From Flavobacterium sp. (GTDB lineage: Bacteria > Bacteroidota > Bacteroidia > Flavobacteriales > Flavobacteriaceae), in NCBI RefSeq assembly GCF_017744675.1, contig NZ_JAGIAV010000004.1, positions 1,476,677 through 1,540,676 of the forward strand: DNA of 64,000 nt, given 5' to 3'. The translations under genes and the position numbers were made by a program. Shown here one piece after another: positions 8,173 to 16,946 of the stretch; position 1 is the first letter of the stretch, and the number at the start of each line of letters is the position of its first letter. The notes beneath the pieces were generated by a model that did not search any database, had not been told where the DNA came from, and worked only from the letters and a program-made list of their open reading frames with translations.

Positions 8173-9126
8173 ATGAAAATGAAAGCAAACGACAATTCTG
8201 AAAAAAATATTTTACACCCAAGAAATCTTCATCGCTCGAGATACGATTTTGAAAAACTAATTTCAAATTGTCCAGAATTAAAAGCTTTTATTTCAGTAAA
8301 TAAACACGGAATCGAAACTATCGATTTTAGTAATCCAAATGCCGTAAAAGCTTTAAATAGAGCTTTACTGCAAACCTATTATGGCATTCAAAATTGGGAT
8401 ATTCCGAAAAATTATCTTTGCCCGCCAATTCCTGGACGAGCAGATTATATTCATTACATTGCCGATTTATTAGCGGAAAGCAATAACAATGAGATTCCAA
8501 ATACTTCATCTGTTTTAGGTTTAGATATCGGAACAGGTTCAAATTTAATCTATCCGATATTAGGAAACGCTATTTACAATTGGAGTTTTGTTGCAACCGA
8601 TATTGATAAAAAAGCCATTGAAAATTGCAGTAAAATTATCGGAAACAATTCGAAATTAATAGATGCCATTAGTTTGCAGCAGCAAACCGAATCTCGATTT
8701 ATTTTCAAAAATATCATTACGCCCGAAGATCGTTTTACCTTTACAATATGTAATCCGCCTTTTCATGCCTCTGCAGAAGAAGCCAACAAAAGTGCTTCGA
8801 GAAAAGTTTCCAATCTTAATCCGAAGGAAAAAAGAAATGCAAATCCAGTTTTAAATTTCGGAGGACAAAATGCCGAATTGTGGTGCAACGGCGGAGAAAT
8901 TACATTTATAACTCAAATGATTTACGAAAGCGCCAAATATGCCTCACAATGTTTATGGTTTACGACTTTAGTTTCTAAAAAAGAAAATCTTCCATCGATT
9001 TATAAAACTTTAAAGAAAGTAAATGCTGTAGCTATTAAAACAATCGATATGGCGCAAGGACAAAAAAGTAGCCGTATTGTGGCTTGGAGTTTTTTAAGCG
9101 ATACTCAACGAAATTTTCCGATTTAG
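8173..9126 (+). CDS. rlmF: 23S rRNA (adenine(1618)-N6)-methyltransferase RlmF
   Basis: This enzyme of about 317 aa uses S-adenosylmethionine to methylate A1618 of 23S rRNA. It has LHPRNLHRSRYDFEKL near the N-terminus, the SAM-binding GLDIGTGSN motif, the amino-methyltransferase motif NPPFHAS, and the RlmF-specific LNFGGQNAELWCNGGE segment. The ATG at 8173 (MKMKANDNSE) gives the length expected for the family (E. coli about 308 aa) and lies just downstream of a promoter element; the upstream extension to 8053 looks untranslated. It stands alone. Confidence 0.92.
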   Translation: MKMKANDNSEKNILHPRNLHRSRYDFEKLISNCPELKAFISVNKHGIETIDFSNPNAVKALNRALLQTYYGIQNWDIPKNYLCPPIPGRADYIHYIADLLAESNNNEIPNTSSVLGLDIGTGSNLIYPILGNAIYNWSFVATDIDKKAIENCSKIIGNNSKLIDAISLQQQTESRFIFKNIITPEDRFTFTICNPPFHASAEEANKSASRKVSNLNPKEKRNANPVLNFGGQNAELWCNGGEITFITQMIYESAKYASQCLWFTTLVSKKENLPSIYKTLKKVNAVAIKTIDMAQGQKSSRIVAWSFLSDTQRNFPI

Positions 9127-9159
9127 AACAATTTTGATTTCTGTAATTTATAATGTGTC

Positions 9160-9321
9160 GCTCCGCTGGAGCTTTTTATCAACACACTTTGATTTTGCTA
9201 TAAATATTTGGCTCCTCTGGAGCATTAGTAGGAATTAATAAACAATTATTTTTGAATAGTCCCAGCGGGACGAAATATTTATAGAAAAATATCAGTTGTA
9301 TTCTTCAAAGCTCCAGCGGAG
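9160..9321. repeat. Cluster of short GC-rich hairpins (GCTCCGCTGGAGC-type), including an 87-bp mini-palindrome
   Basis: The 307-bp gap after rlmF holds four variants of the same hairpin at 9160-9172, 9211-9223, 9260-9271 and 9310-9321. The two central copies are flanked by CTATAAATATTT (9198) and its inverse AAATATTTATAG (ending 9284), making an 87-bp element with terminal inverted repeats. No coding sequence is seen in the gap. Confidence 0.7.
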
Positions 9322-9433
9322 TGAAATATTTTTTGGCAAACTAAACTTTCCAAATATCTGATTTCCAAACCAAAACCTTGATTTTATAATTTACTTTAAG
9401 TACATTTATTGTAAACCTTTTTAAATCAAGATT

Positions 9434-9670
9434 ATGGCAGAATATATTGGTTATCTCGCATCGGTTTTTATTGTGGGTGGTTTTTTATTGAAAAACCTTA
9501 GAGCAATTCGATTCATTAATATGTTTGGCTGTATCTGCTTTGTCATTTACGGCATTTTCCTTAATGATTATAAAGATTTCAACCAATGGCTTTGGCCAGT
9601 AATTATTCCGAATGCGATTTTAGCTTTCGTACAGATTTATTATCTGACTTCCAAAAGTGACAAATCTTAA
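9434..9670 (+). CDS. Small inner-membrane protein (YgjV-like)
   Basis: This 78-aa protein has about three membrane helices: YIGYLASVFIVGGFLL, MFGCICFVIYGIFL and VIIPNAILAFVQIYYL. The arrangement resembles a half-unit of the YgjV/PQ-loop-like membrane family; related small Bacteroidota proteins are sometimes mislabelled as uroporphyrinogen decarboxylase. Function unknown. A loose promoter (TTG, 20 bp, TACATTTA) lies about 25 bp upstream of the ATG. Confidence 0.7.
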   Translation: MAEYIGYLASVFIVGGFLLKNLRAIRFINMFGCICFVIYGIFLNDYKDFNQWLWPVIIPNAILAFVQIYYLTSKSDKS

Positions 9671-9755
9671 AATTATGATATTTTAAAATAGAATTCTGAT
9701 ACACATTTCGCCCACTCTACTAGTAACTTTAAGCTGAAAATTGAATTTTATTACT

Positions 9756-10694
9756 ATGTTAAAACTATATTCCCGATTAGCTATCGTAGTGTTTTTAGTC
9801 ACGAGCTGTGCTTCAAAAAAAGTAAAATATGAAGACTATGTTTTTAAAACCCGAAGCGAAGAAGTAAAATACCAAACAGCTTACGATAAAGCTTTAAAAC
9901 TTTGGAATATTCCCTATACTGAAGAAGATGTAAAAACAAGTTTTGGAACCGCACACGTTGTAATTGCAGGTCCAAAAAACGGAAAAGCTCTAGTTTTACT
10001 CCACGGAATGGACGCGAGTTCTACCATGTGGTATCCTAATATTAAACCATTAAGCCAAAATCACCGTATTTACGCGATCGATTTTATCATGGAACCCAAC
10101 AAATCCAATCTAACTGCAAAACCACTTTCATCAGAAGAAATCGTTGTTTTTTACAATGAAATTTTCGATCATTATAAATTAAAGAAATTTGACATAATTG
10201 GTGCTTCACGAGGTGGATGGATTGCTACATTGCTAGCGATTCAAAAACCAAATTCTATTGATAAAATTGTTTTACTCAGTCCTGCACAAACTTTCAAATT
10301 TATAGATAAAGTCAGAAAAACAACTTCGGCTTTGATGTTGAAACTTTTTCCAAGCGAAAAGAAATTTACCAAAACATTATCAACTTTTTCAACTCACCCA
10401 GAAAACATAAGCCGTATTTATAAAAGACAGTTTTATTTAGCCAATAAATATGCAAAATCCAATTCCAGCATGTTAAAAATGCTTCCGTTTTCAAACAAAG
10501 AATTAGAATCCATCCAAAATCCTGTTTTAGTTTTAATTGGAGATAAAGATGTAATCAATTCAGAAGAAAGTCTGGAAACAGCGCAAAAACATTTACCCAA
10601 CAGTAAAACCAAAATCGTAAAAGATGCAGGTCATTTTCTAACTATCGATCAGCCTAAAATTGTAAATGACGCCATTATTAATTTTTTAGATTAA
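9756..10694 (+). CDS. Alpha/beta-hydrolase lipoprotein
   Basis: This 312-aa protein is a cell-envelope-anchored hydrolase. I choose ATG 9756 because it begins a lipoprotein leader (MLKLYSRLAIVVFLVTSC, Cys18). The catalytic pattern is complete: LLHGMDASS oxyanion segment, nucleophile elbow IGASRGGW, LVLIGDKDVINS with the acid, and AGHFLTIDQP with the His. Substrate not predictable; esters, lactones or peptides are all possible in this fold. It is monocistronic. Confidence 0.85.
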   Translation: MLKLYSRLAIVVFLVTSCASKKVKYEDYVFKTRSEEVKYQTAYDKALKLWNIPYTEEDVKTSFGTAHVVIAGPKNGKALVLLHGMDASSTMWYPNIKPLSQNHRIYAIDFIMEPNKSNLTAKPLSSEEIVVFYNEIFDHYKLKKFDIIGASRGGWIATLLAIQKPNSIDKIVLLSPAQTFKFIDKVRKTTSALMLKLFPSEKKFTKTLSTFSTHPENISRIYKRQFYLANKYAKSNSSMLKMLPFSNKELESIQNPVLVLIGDKDVINSEESLETAQKHLPNSKTKIVKDAGHFLTIDQPKIVNDAIINFLD

Positions 10695-10704
10695 GTTTTT
10701 TTAC

Positions 10705-10735
10705 GCCACGAATTACGCGAATTTCTACGAATTTG
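10705..10735. repeat. GCCACGAATT-type intergenic repeat fragment
   Basis: GCCACGAATTACGCGAATT begins a copy of the commonest dispersed repeat in this window (also near 16.8, 24.9-25.4, 45.6 and 57.3 kb). Only one arm is present, upstream of uvrB. Confidence 0.6.
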
Positions 10736-10850
10736 TATTTGACTAGGAAACTAAAAATTAGTGCAAATTAGTACAATTCGGAACAGACTTTAAACGGCTT
10801 AGTTACACAAACTTCGTATCTTTACAAAACCAAATTTTCAGTATACGCAA

Positions 10851-12842
10851 ATGAAATTTCAAGTTTCCTCAGAATATAGTCCAAAAGGAGATCAGCCGCA
10901 AGCCATACAAAAATTGGCTCAAGGTGTGGTCGACGGAGATAAATACCAAACTTTATTGGGAGTTACAGGCTCGGGAAAAACCTTTACCGTTGCCAATGTT
11001 ATTCAGGAAGTGCAAAGGCCTACTTTGGTTTTGGCTCACAATAAAACGTTGGCCGCACAATTGTATTCAGAGTTCAAGCAATTCTTTCCTAATAATGCTG
11101 TTGAGTACTTCGTTTCGTACTACGACTATTATCAGCCGGAAGCTTTTATGCCTGTGACTGGAGTATTTATTGAAAAAGATTTATCTATAAATGAAGAACT
11201 AGAAAAAATGCGTTTAAGCACCACTTCTTCCCTACTTTCAGGAAGACGTGACGTTTTGGTTGTGGCATCAGTTTCTTGTTTATACGGTATCGGAAATCCT
11301 GTCGAATTTCAGAAAAACGTAATCGAAATTAAAAGAGACCAAGTTATTTCGAGAACCAAATTATTGCATAGTTTAGTTCAGAGTTTATACGCAAGAACAG
11401 AAGCCGATTTTAATCCTGGAACTTTCAGAATTAAAGGAGATACTGTAGAAGTTTATCCAAGTTATGCTGACGATGCGTACAGAATTCACTTTTTTGGAGA
11501 TGAGATTGAAGAGATTGAAGCGTTTGATGCCAAAACTTCTCAGGTAATAGAAAAATTTCAACGTTTAACTATTTATCCTGCTAATATGTTTGTGACTTCT
11601 CCTGAAGTTTTACAAGGTGCAATCTGGCAGATTCAGCAAGATTTGGTAAAACAGGTTGATTATTTCAAAGAAATCGGAAAACATCTGGAAGCAAAACGTT
11701 TGGAAGAGAGAACCAATTTCGATTTAGAGATGATTCGCGAATTAGGGTATTGTTCTGGAATCGAGAATTACTCCAGATACCTTGACGGACGTGAAGCTGG
11801 AACAAGACCTTTCTGTTTGTTAGATTATTTCCCGAGTGATTATTTAATGGTTGTTGACGAAAGTCACGTAACTGTTTCTCAGGTTCATGCCATGTACGGA
11901 GGTGACCGAAGCCGAAAAGAAAACTTGGTAGAATATGGTTTCCGTTTGCCTGCAGCAATGGATAACCGACCTTTAAAATTTGAAGAATTTGAGGCGTTGC
12001 AAAATCAAGTAATTTATGTCTCTGCAACTCCTGCCGATTACGAATTGCAGAAATCGGACGGTATTTATGTTGAGCAGATCATTCGTCCAACTGGATTATT
12101 AGATCCTGAAATTGAAGTTCGCCCAAGTTTAAATCAGATTGATGATTTGATCGAAGAAATTCAGATTCGTTGCGAACTGGACGAAAGAGTTTTGGTTACG
12201 ACTCTAACCAAAAGAATGGCCGAAGAATTGGCTAAATACTTAACGAAAGTAAACATTCGATGCCGTTACATCCATTCTGAAGTCGATACTTTAGAACGTA
12301 TCGAAATCATGCAGGATTTGCGAAAAGGACTTTTCGATGTTTTGATTGGAGTAAATTTGCTTCGTGAAGGTCTCGATTTACCAGAAGTTTCGCTTGTTGC
12401 TATTTTGGATGCTGATAAAGAAGGTTTCTTGCGTAATCACAGATCTTTAACACAGACTATTGGTCGTGCGGCGAGAAACTTAAATGGTAAAGCGATTATG
12501 TATGCTGATAAAATCACGGCGAGTATGCAACGAACAATTGACGAAACCAATTACAGAAGAACAAAACAGATTAATTTCAACGTAGAAAACAACATAACTC
12601 CTCAGGCTTTAAACAAGAAAATCGAAAGCGCGTTTACCAAAAATCCTTTGGTAGAATACGAATTGGGACACCCAATTCCAGTAGCTGCTGAGCCAGAAAC
12701 GGCTTATCTGTCTAAAACGGAATTGGAGAAAATGATTCGCGAAAAGCGCAAAACAATGGAAAAAGCAGCGAAAGAATTAGATTTCCTTCAAGCGGCTAAA
12801 CTTCGCGACGAAATTAAAAAACTGCAGGAACAGCTTCCTTAA
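10851..12842 (+). CDS. uvrB: Excinuclease ABC subunit B
   Basis: This 663-aa DNA-repair helicase subunit verifies damage and loads UvrC. Walker A GVTGSGKT lies at about 38-45, the damage-probing beta-hairpin YYDYYQPEAF at about 92-101, and the DESH box near 337. Helicase motifs include LREGLDLPEVSLV and QTIGRAARN. The C-terminal UVR domain (LEKMIREKRKTMEKAAKELD onward) occupies about the last 40 residues. Length is normal. A TATCTTTA near-consensus -7 element lies about 30 bp upstream. Its last codons overlap by 4 bp the end of the convergent TerB-like gene. Confidence 0.97.
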   Translation: MKFQVSSEYSPKGDQPQAIQKLAQGVVDGDKYQTLLGVTGSGKTFTVANVIQEVQRPTLVLAHNKTLAAQLYSEFKQFFPNNAVEYFVSYYDYYQPEAFMPVTGVFIEKDLSINEELEKMRLSTTSSLLSGRRDVLVVASVSCLYGIGNPVEFQKNVIEIKRDQVISRTKLLHSLVQSLYARTEADFNPGTFRIKGDTVEVYPSYADDAYRIHFFGDEIEEIEAFDAKTSQVIEKFQRLTIYPANMFVTSPEVLQGAIWQIQQDLVKQVDYFKEIGKHLEAKRLEERTNFDLEMIRELGYCSGIENYSRYLDGREAGTRPFCLLDYFPSDYLMVVDESHVTVSQVHAMYGGDRSRKENLVEYGFRLPAAMDNRPLKFEEFEALQNQVIYVSATPADYELQKSDGIYVEQIIRPTGLLDPEIEVRPSLNQIDDLIEEIQIRCELDERVLVTTLTKRMAEELAKYLTKVNIRCRYIHSEVDTLERIEIMQDLRKGLFDVLIGVNLLREGLDLPEVSLVAILDADKEGFLRNHRSLTQTIGRAARNLNGKAIMYADKITASMQRTIDETNYRRTKQINFNVENNITPQALNKKIESAFTKNPLVEYELGHPIPVAAEPETAYLSKTELEKMIREKRKTMEKAAKELDFLQAAKLRDEIKKLQEQLP

Positions 12843-13243
12843 TTATGCTGTTCCTGAAAAATCTCTAGTAATACAATCGGATTAATTACCGTATTGGGTG
12901 CTTTTTTCATCATTGCTAAAACACGTTTTACTGCCGACAGATTTAATCCCATTTCTAAAGCAATCTGCTGAATAGCATTGTGTTCTCTTTCGTGCAAAAC
13001 ACCATCGCAATGCATTAGTAATGCCAATCTGTAAAATTGATTTATCCTTTGCAATTCTGATTTTATTGGAATTGTTTCGGTTTCTTGATGAAATAAATCC
13101 TGAAATTCTTCTTCCCTAATACTCAATTCCAAAGCTACAAGTCTTAAAAAATCAAGTTCACGTTTGTGCAAATGTCCATCTACAGTGGCGAACATAATCA
13201 TTTCTAAAAGTAAACTTCTTTTTTCTGCTTCTGTATTCATCAA
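12839..13243 (-). CDS. TerB-like helical protein
   Basis: This 134-aa protein has two TerB/DjlA-type helical repeats: MIMFATVDGHLHKRELDFLR (about 15-34) and LALLMHCDGVLHEREHNAIQ (about 72-91), each with the D-G-x-L-x-x-x-E pattern. TerB-like domains are associated with envelope stress and metal binding, with no defined enzyme activity. The gene ends inside the last 4 bp of convergent uvrB (shared TTAATTA). Because of that neighbourhood, homologues may carry the wrong label of an excinuclease subunit; nothing in the sequence supports that label. Confidence 0.65.
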   Translation of the reverse strand: MMNTEAEKRSLLLEMIMFATVDGHLHKRELDFLRLVALELSIREEEFQDLFHQETETIPIKSELQRINQFYRLALLMHCDGVLHEREHNAIQQIALEMGLNLSAVKRVLAMMKKAPNTVINPIVLLEIFQEQHN

Positions 13244-13297
13244 TTTATTATTTTTAGCTAAAATATTGCTTTTAAATAAAAATACAAAACACGAATA

Positions 13298-14095
13298 ATG
13301 AAGAAGATTTTCTTGGCAGTTTTACTTCTATTTACTTTTATTGCAAAGGCTCAAAGCACAGCTTCAAAAAACGTTTCTACTTTTACAATTGAAGCTCCGC
13401 AACTCAATACCACAAAGAAAATCTGGATTTATCTTCCCGAAAATTATTCCAAAGACATAAAGAAAAAATACAACGTTATTTATATGCATGATGCTCAGAA
13501 TTTGTTTGATGCCAAAACTTCTTATTCTGGCGAATGGAATGTAGACGAAAAATTAGACAGCTTAAAAGCTCCTGTAATTGTAGTAGGAATCGAACATGGA
13601 AATGAAAAACGAATTGAGGAATTGACTCCTTTCAAAAATGAAAAATATGGTGGAGGAAATGCGGATAACTACTTAGAATTTATTGTAAAAACTCTAAAAC
13701 CGTACATTGACAAAAATTATAGAACGAAAACAAAAGCTAAAAACACCATTCTTTTCGGAAGTTCACTTGGCGGTTTGGTTTCGTATTATGGTGCTTTAAA
13801 ATATCCTGATGTTTTTGCTAAGGCAGGCGTTTTTTCTCCATCTTTTTGGTTTTCTAATGACATTTATACTTTCACCGAAAAACAGTCCAAAATCAAGACT
13901 AAAATCTATTTTCTGTGTGGCGATAAAGAAAGTGATGATATGGTAAACGATTTAACCAAAATGAAACGTTTATTAGATACCAAACGCTGCTATTGTCTCC
14001 ATTTGGATAAGACAAAAATTGTAAAAGGCGGAGAACACAATGAGAAATTGTGGCGTGACAACTTTGTCGAAGCGTTGATTTGGTTAGGCTATTAA
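13298..14095 (+). CDS. Exported esterase-like alpha/beta hydrolase (esterase D / IroE type)
   Basis: This 265-aa protein has a signal peptide (MKKIFLAVLLLFTFIAKAQ) and a D-type esterase fold. Visible motifs are YLPENYSK, VIYMHDAQNLFD, the nucleophile GSSLGGLVSYY, and the GGEHNEKLWR region carrying the His. It starts a run with the epimerase (28 bp) and PLP enzyme (1 bp), so it may hydrolyse something that feeds them, but this is inference. A paralogue of the same fold is at 35.2 kb. Confidence 0.85.
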   Translation: MKKIFLAVLLLFTFIAKAQSTASKNVSTFTIEAPQLNTTKKIWIYLPENYSKDIKKKYNVIYMHDAQNLFDAKTSYSGEWNVDEKLDSLKAPVIVVGIEHGNEKRIEELTPFKNEKYGGGNADNYLEFIVKTLKPYIDKNYRTKTKAKNTILFGSSLGGLVSYYGALKYPDVFAKAGVFSPSFWFSNDIYTFTEKQSKIKTKIYFLCGDKESDDMVNDLTKMKRLLDTKRCYCLHLDKTKIVKGGEHNEKLWRDNFVEALIWLGY

Positions 14096-14123
14096 TTAAA
14101 AAATAAAAAAATACTCCTGTAAA

Positions 14124-15134
14124 ATGAAACTTATTTTAAGAGAATACAATCTCAAACTAAAGCACACTTTCACGATTTCGAGAGAATCTATTGATGTACA
14201 GCCTTCACTGATTGTAGAATTGCAAAGCGATGGTTTTTCTGGTTTTGGAGAAGCAACTTCAAATCCGTATTACCATATTACAGTTCCGATGATGATTGCC
14301 GATTTGGAAAAAATTAGATCGATTATTGAAATTACAGAAGACGAAACTCCAGAAGCATTTTGGTCTAAAATTCATCCGTATTTGAAAGACGATATGTTTG
14401 CTTTGTGCGCTTTAGATTTGGCTTATAACGATTTGTATGCTCGTAAAAAAGGCAAGAAATTATACGAATTATGGAATTACAAAACCGATCATAATCCGCT
14501 AACCGATTACACAATTGGAATTGATACGATTGAGAAAATGGTTTTTAAAATGCAAGAACTGCCTTGGCCGATTTACAAAATTAAATTGGGCACAAAGGAA
14601 GATATTGCCATTGTAAAAGAGTTGAGAAAACATACCAATGCCATTTTTAGAATTGACGCCAACTGCGGATGGACGGTTGACGAAACTATAAATAATGCAG
14701 TTGAATTAAAGAAACTTGGCGTTGAATTTCTAGAACAGCCAATGAAAGCTGATAATTGGGAAGGACATAAAGAAGTTTTCAAACATTCTGTACTTCCAGT
14801 AATTGCTGACGAAAGCTGTATTATTGAAGAAGATGTAGCAAAATGTTTCAATCATTTTCATGGTGTGAATGTAAAACTGGTAAAATGCGGTGGACTCACT
14901 CCAGGAAAACGTATGATTGAAGAAGCTAAAAAATTAGGCTTAAGAACAATGGTAGGCTGCATGACCGAATCTACTGTTGGAATTTCGGCAATAGCTCATT
15001 TATTACCACAATTGGATTATGTTGATATGGATGGCGCATTGCTTTTGGCCGAAGATATTGCAACAGGTGTAACAATTGAAGACGGTATTATCAATTACTC
15101 CAATCTTAACGGAACCGGAGTTACATTGCTGTAA
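14124..15134 (+). CDS. L-Ala-D/L-Glu-type dipeptide epimerase (enolase superfamily)
   Basis: This 336-aa cytoplasmic enzyme epimerises a dipeptide, usually L-Ala-D-Glu from peptidoglycan turnover. The superfamily residues are visible: the KxK base pair in YKIKLGT near 150, metal ligands in IFRIDANCGW, LEQPM and IADES, the second-side Lys in NVKLVKCGG, and the substrate-specific MDGALLL near 300 (DxD-type). Length is normal. Its stop is one base before the ATG of the PLP enzyme, indicating translational coupling. Confidence 0.92.
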   Translation: MKLILREYNLKLKHTFTISRESIDVQPSLIVELQSDGFSGFGEATSNPYYHITVPMMIADLEKIRSIIEITEDETPEAFWSKIHPYLKDDMFALCALDLAYNDLYARKKGKKLYELWNYKTDHNPLTDYTIGIDTIEKMVFKMQELPWPIYKIKLGTKEDIAIVKELRKHTNAIFRIDANCGWTVDETINNAVELKKLGVEFLEQPMKADNWEGHKEVFKHSVLPVIADESCIIEEDVAKCFNHFHGVNVKLVKCGGLTPGKRMIEEAKKLGLRTMVGCMTESTVGISAIAHLLPQLDYVDMDGALLLAEDIATGVTIEDGIINYSNLNGTGVTLL

Positions 15135-15135
15135 A

Positions 15136-16170
15136 ATGATAGTCGAAAAATTTCCAGATAGAATCATTGAAATCGACCAAAAACAGTATTTGTATTTTGG
15201 AGGAACTGCTTATTTGGGTCTTCCGACAAACCAAAAATTTCAAGATTTGGTCGTTCAGAACATTTTGAAATGGGGAACCACTTACGGAAGTTCGAGAACT
15301 GCAAACATTAAATTAAGCGCTTACACTGCTGGGGAAAAGTTTTTAGCTCAACATATTGGCTCAGAAGATACTGTGACGGTTTCTTCTGGTATGCTCGCTG
15401 GAAAATTAGTTTTAGAAAAACTGAAAAAGCAAACCGATTGTTTTTTTCATTTGAATGAAATTCACTCGGCTATTCAAATTGAAAATAGCTTTCCTTTTTT
15501 TATAAATGAAAAATTGAATGATCGTTTGCTGGATTCAAAACCAGAAAAAATAACGATTTTGACTGATGGCGTTCCTTCTTTCCAAACCAAACCTGCTGAT
15601 TTGTCTTTTTTAAAACAGATTTCAAATCAAAAGGAAATTACTTTAGTTGTTGATGAATCGCATTCGTTAGGAATTATTGGCCAAAATGGTTCTGGAATTT
15701 ATTCCTCAATTGATTTTCCAATCAAAAGAAAAATCTTGGTTTCATCTCTAGGAAAAGCTTTCGGATTAACTGGTGGAGTAATTGCATCAGATTCTGAATT
15801 TGTAAAAGAATTAAAAGAATTAGAAACTTTTACAAGCGCAGCAGGAATGAATCCAGCTTTTGTGCAAACACTTTCTGATGCTTCAGAAATTTACAAAAGG
15901 CAGCATCAAAAACTTTTGGATAATCTAAACTATATCGATTCGATTTTAATTAAAAATGAAAACGTTAAGTTCAGCAAATATTATCCTTTAATTTATTTAT
16001 TGCCAAAAGAATTGGTTAACACCTTAAAAAACGAAAATATAGTTATTGCTAGTTTTAAATATACTAAAGAAGCCGAACCGTTGAATCGCATTGTGATTAC
16101 AGCAAATCATACCAAAGAAGATTTGGATAAATTGGTCGGCGTTTTAAATGATTTTAATTCTCAATTTTAA
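15136..16170 (+). CDS. PLP-dependent alpha-oxoamine-synthase-like enzyme (BioF/Kbl fold)
   Basis: This 344-aa fold-type-I PLP enzyme has YLYFGGTAYLGLPTN and GTTYGSSRTANIKL near the N-terminus, the PLP-ring segment VVDESHSLGIIGQNGSG, and the Schiff-base lysine in SSLGKAFGLTGG near residue 207. This layout is that of 8-amino-7-oxononanoate synthase and related enzymes, but it is shorter and no other biotin genes are near, so a BioF label is not justified. I start it at the ATG 1 bp after the epimerase stop. Pairing with a dipeptide epimerase suggests amino-acid or muropeptide catabolism. Confidence 0.82.
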   Translation: MIVEKFPDRIIEIDQKQYLYFGGTAYLGLPTNQKFQDLVVQNILKWGTTYGSSRTANIKLSAYTAGEKFLAQHIGSEDTVTVSSGMLAGKLVLEKLKKQTDCFFHLNEIHSAIQIENSFPFFINEKLNDRLLDSKPEKITILTDGVPSFQTKPADLSFLKQISNQKEITLVVDESHSLGIIGQNGSGIYSSIDFPIKRKILVSSLGKAFGLTGGVIASDSEFVKELKELETFTSAAGMNPAFVQTLSDASEIYKRQHQKLLDNLNYIDSILIKNENVKFSKYYPLIYLLPKELVNTLKNENIVIASFKYTKEAEPLNRIVITANHTKEDLDKLVGVLNDFNSQF

Positions 16171-16184
16171 TCATTTTAAAAAAC

Positions 16185-16192
16185 TACCTTTG
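16185..16192 (+). promoter_or_regulatory. Probable -7 element of the DUF1456 gene
   Basis: TACCTTTG fits TAnnTTTG and lies 77 bp before the ATG at 16269, leaving an A-rich leader. No clear -33 is visible. Confidence 0.4.
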
Positions 16193-16268
16193 TAAAAAAT
16201 AAGTAATGGGTTTTAACTTCAAGTAAAGATTGGAAAAACTTGAAACAAAAAAACGGGAAACAAAAAAT

Positions 16269-16736
16269 ATGACAAATAACGATATACTTAAAAAACTTCG
16301 CGTGGCTTTAATGCTCCGTGATGACCAAATAGTTGAGATTTTAGAATTAGTAGATTTTAGAATTTCAAAGTCAGAACTAGGTGCTTTTTTTAGAGCCGAA
16401 GACCATCCAAATTATATGGAATGCGGCGATCAGGTTTTGAGAAACTTCCTAAACGGATTGGTGATTCATTTGAGAGGAACAAAAGAAAACCCTAAAAATC
16501 CAAATGATGTTTTAGCAAAGCATAAAGCTGAAATTCCAAAGAGAGAAAACACAAAAGAAAGAGCTGAATTTAAAGCAACTCCAAAAGATTCTGAAAAATA
16601 CAGAGGAGACCAAAATCCATCAAAATCAGGTTCATCAGCCGGAAAACCTAAAAAGAAATCATTCCCAAAAGGAAATGGAAAACCAGTTGTTGTAGAAAAA
16701 GTGGTTTACAAAAACGGGAAGAATAAAAAATCTTAA
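16269..16736 (+). CDS. DUF1456 (YehS-type) protein
   Basis: This 155-aa protein contains the two short repeats of DUF1456: NNDILKKLRVALMLRDDQIVEIL and a second ending FLNGLVIHLRG (about 6-75). A strongly basic, low-complexity tail follows, rich in Lys, Pro and Ser (KPKKKSFPKGNGK). The ATG at 16269 fits the family; an upstream TTG at 16230 would add only Lys/Glu-rich residues. The basic tail hints at nucleic-acid binding. Function unknown. Confidence 0.8.
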   Translation: MTNNDILKKLRVALMLRDDQIVEILELVDFRISKSELGAFFRAEDHPNYMECGDQVLRNFLNGLVIHLRGTKENPKNPNDVLAKHKAEIPKRENTKERAEFKATPKDSEKYRGDQNPSKSGSSAGKPKKKSFPKGNGKPVVVEKVVYKNGKNKKS

Positions 16737-16815
16737 CTGGGCGGTTTAACCGCAAAGCACGTAAGAATTTTTTACTCACAAAACTTATTATAAACGCAAA
16801 GTTCGAATTTTTTTT

Positions 16816-16875
16816 TAGCCACGAATTCACGAATTATTTAATCTTTAAGAATAATAATTCGTGAATTCGTGGCTA
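16816..16875. repeat. 60-bp perfect hairpin of the GCCACGAATTCACG family
   Basis: Arms of 23 bp (16816-16838 and 16853-16875), beginning TAGCCACGAATTCACG, are exact inverse copies around a 14-bp AT-rich loop. The element lies in the gap between the convergent DUF1456 and sucC genes. Confidence 0.85.
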
Positions 16876-16901
16876 TATTTTTTACACAGAGTTTATTGTA
16901 G

Positions 16902-16921
16902 AGATGCACTGCAGTGCATCT
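16902..16921. repeat. Perfect 20-bp palindrome
   Basis: AGATGCACTGCAGTGCATCT reads the same on both strands, with a PstI-like CTGCAG core. It is a different repeat family from the neighbouring 60-bp hairpin. Confidence 0.8.
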
Positions 16922-16946
16922 ACGATATACGTTTGAACATAAAAAT

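Noticed and set aside
11665..12027. Open frame opposite uvrB
   Set aside because: Antisense shadow of a highly conserved gene, with no promoter or domain.
15076..15135. Upstream start for the PLP enzyme overlapping the epimerase
   Set aside because: The ATG one base after the epimerase stop fits the fold start (MIVEKFPDRIIEID); the extension is out-of-frame epimerase sequence.
15136..16170. Calling the PLP enzyme BioF
   Set aside because: No other biotin genes are near and the fold is shared by several enzyme types.
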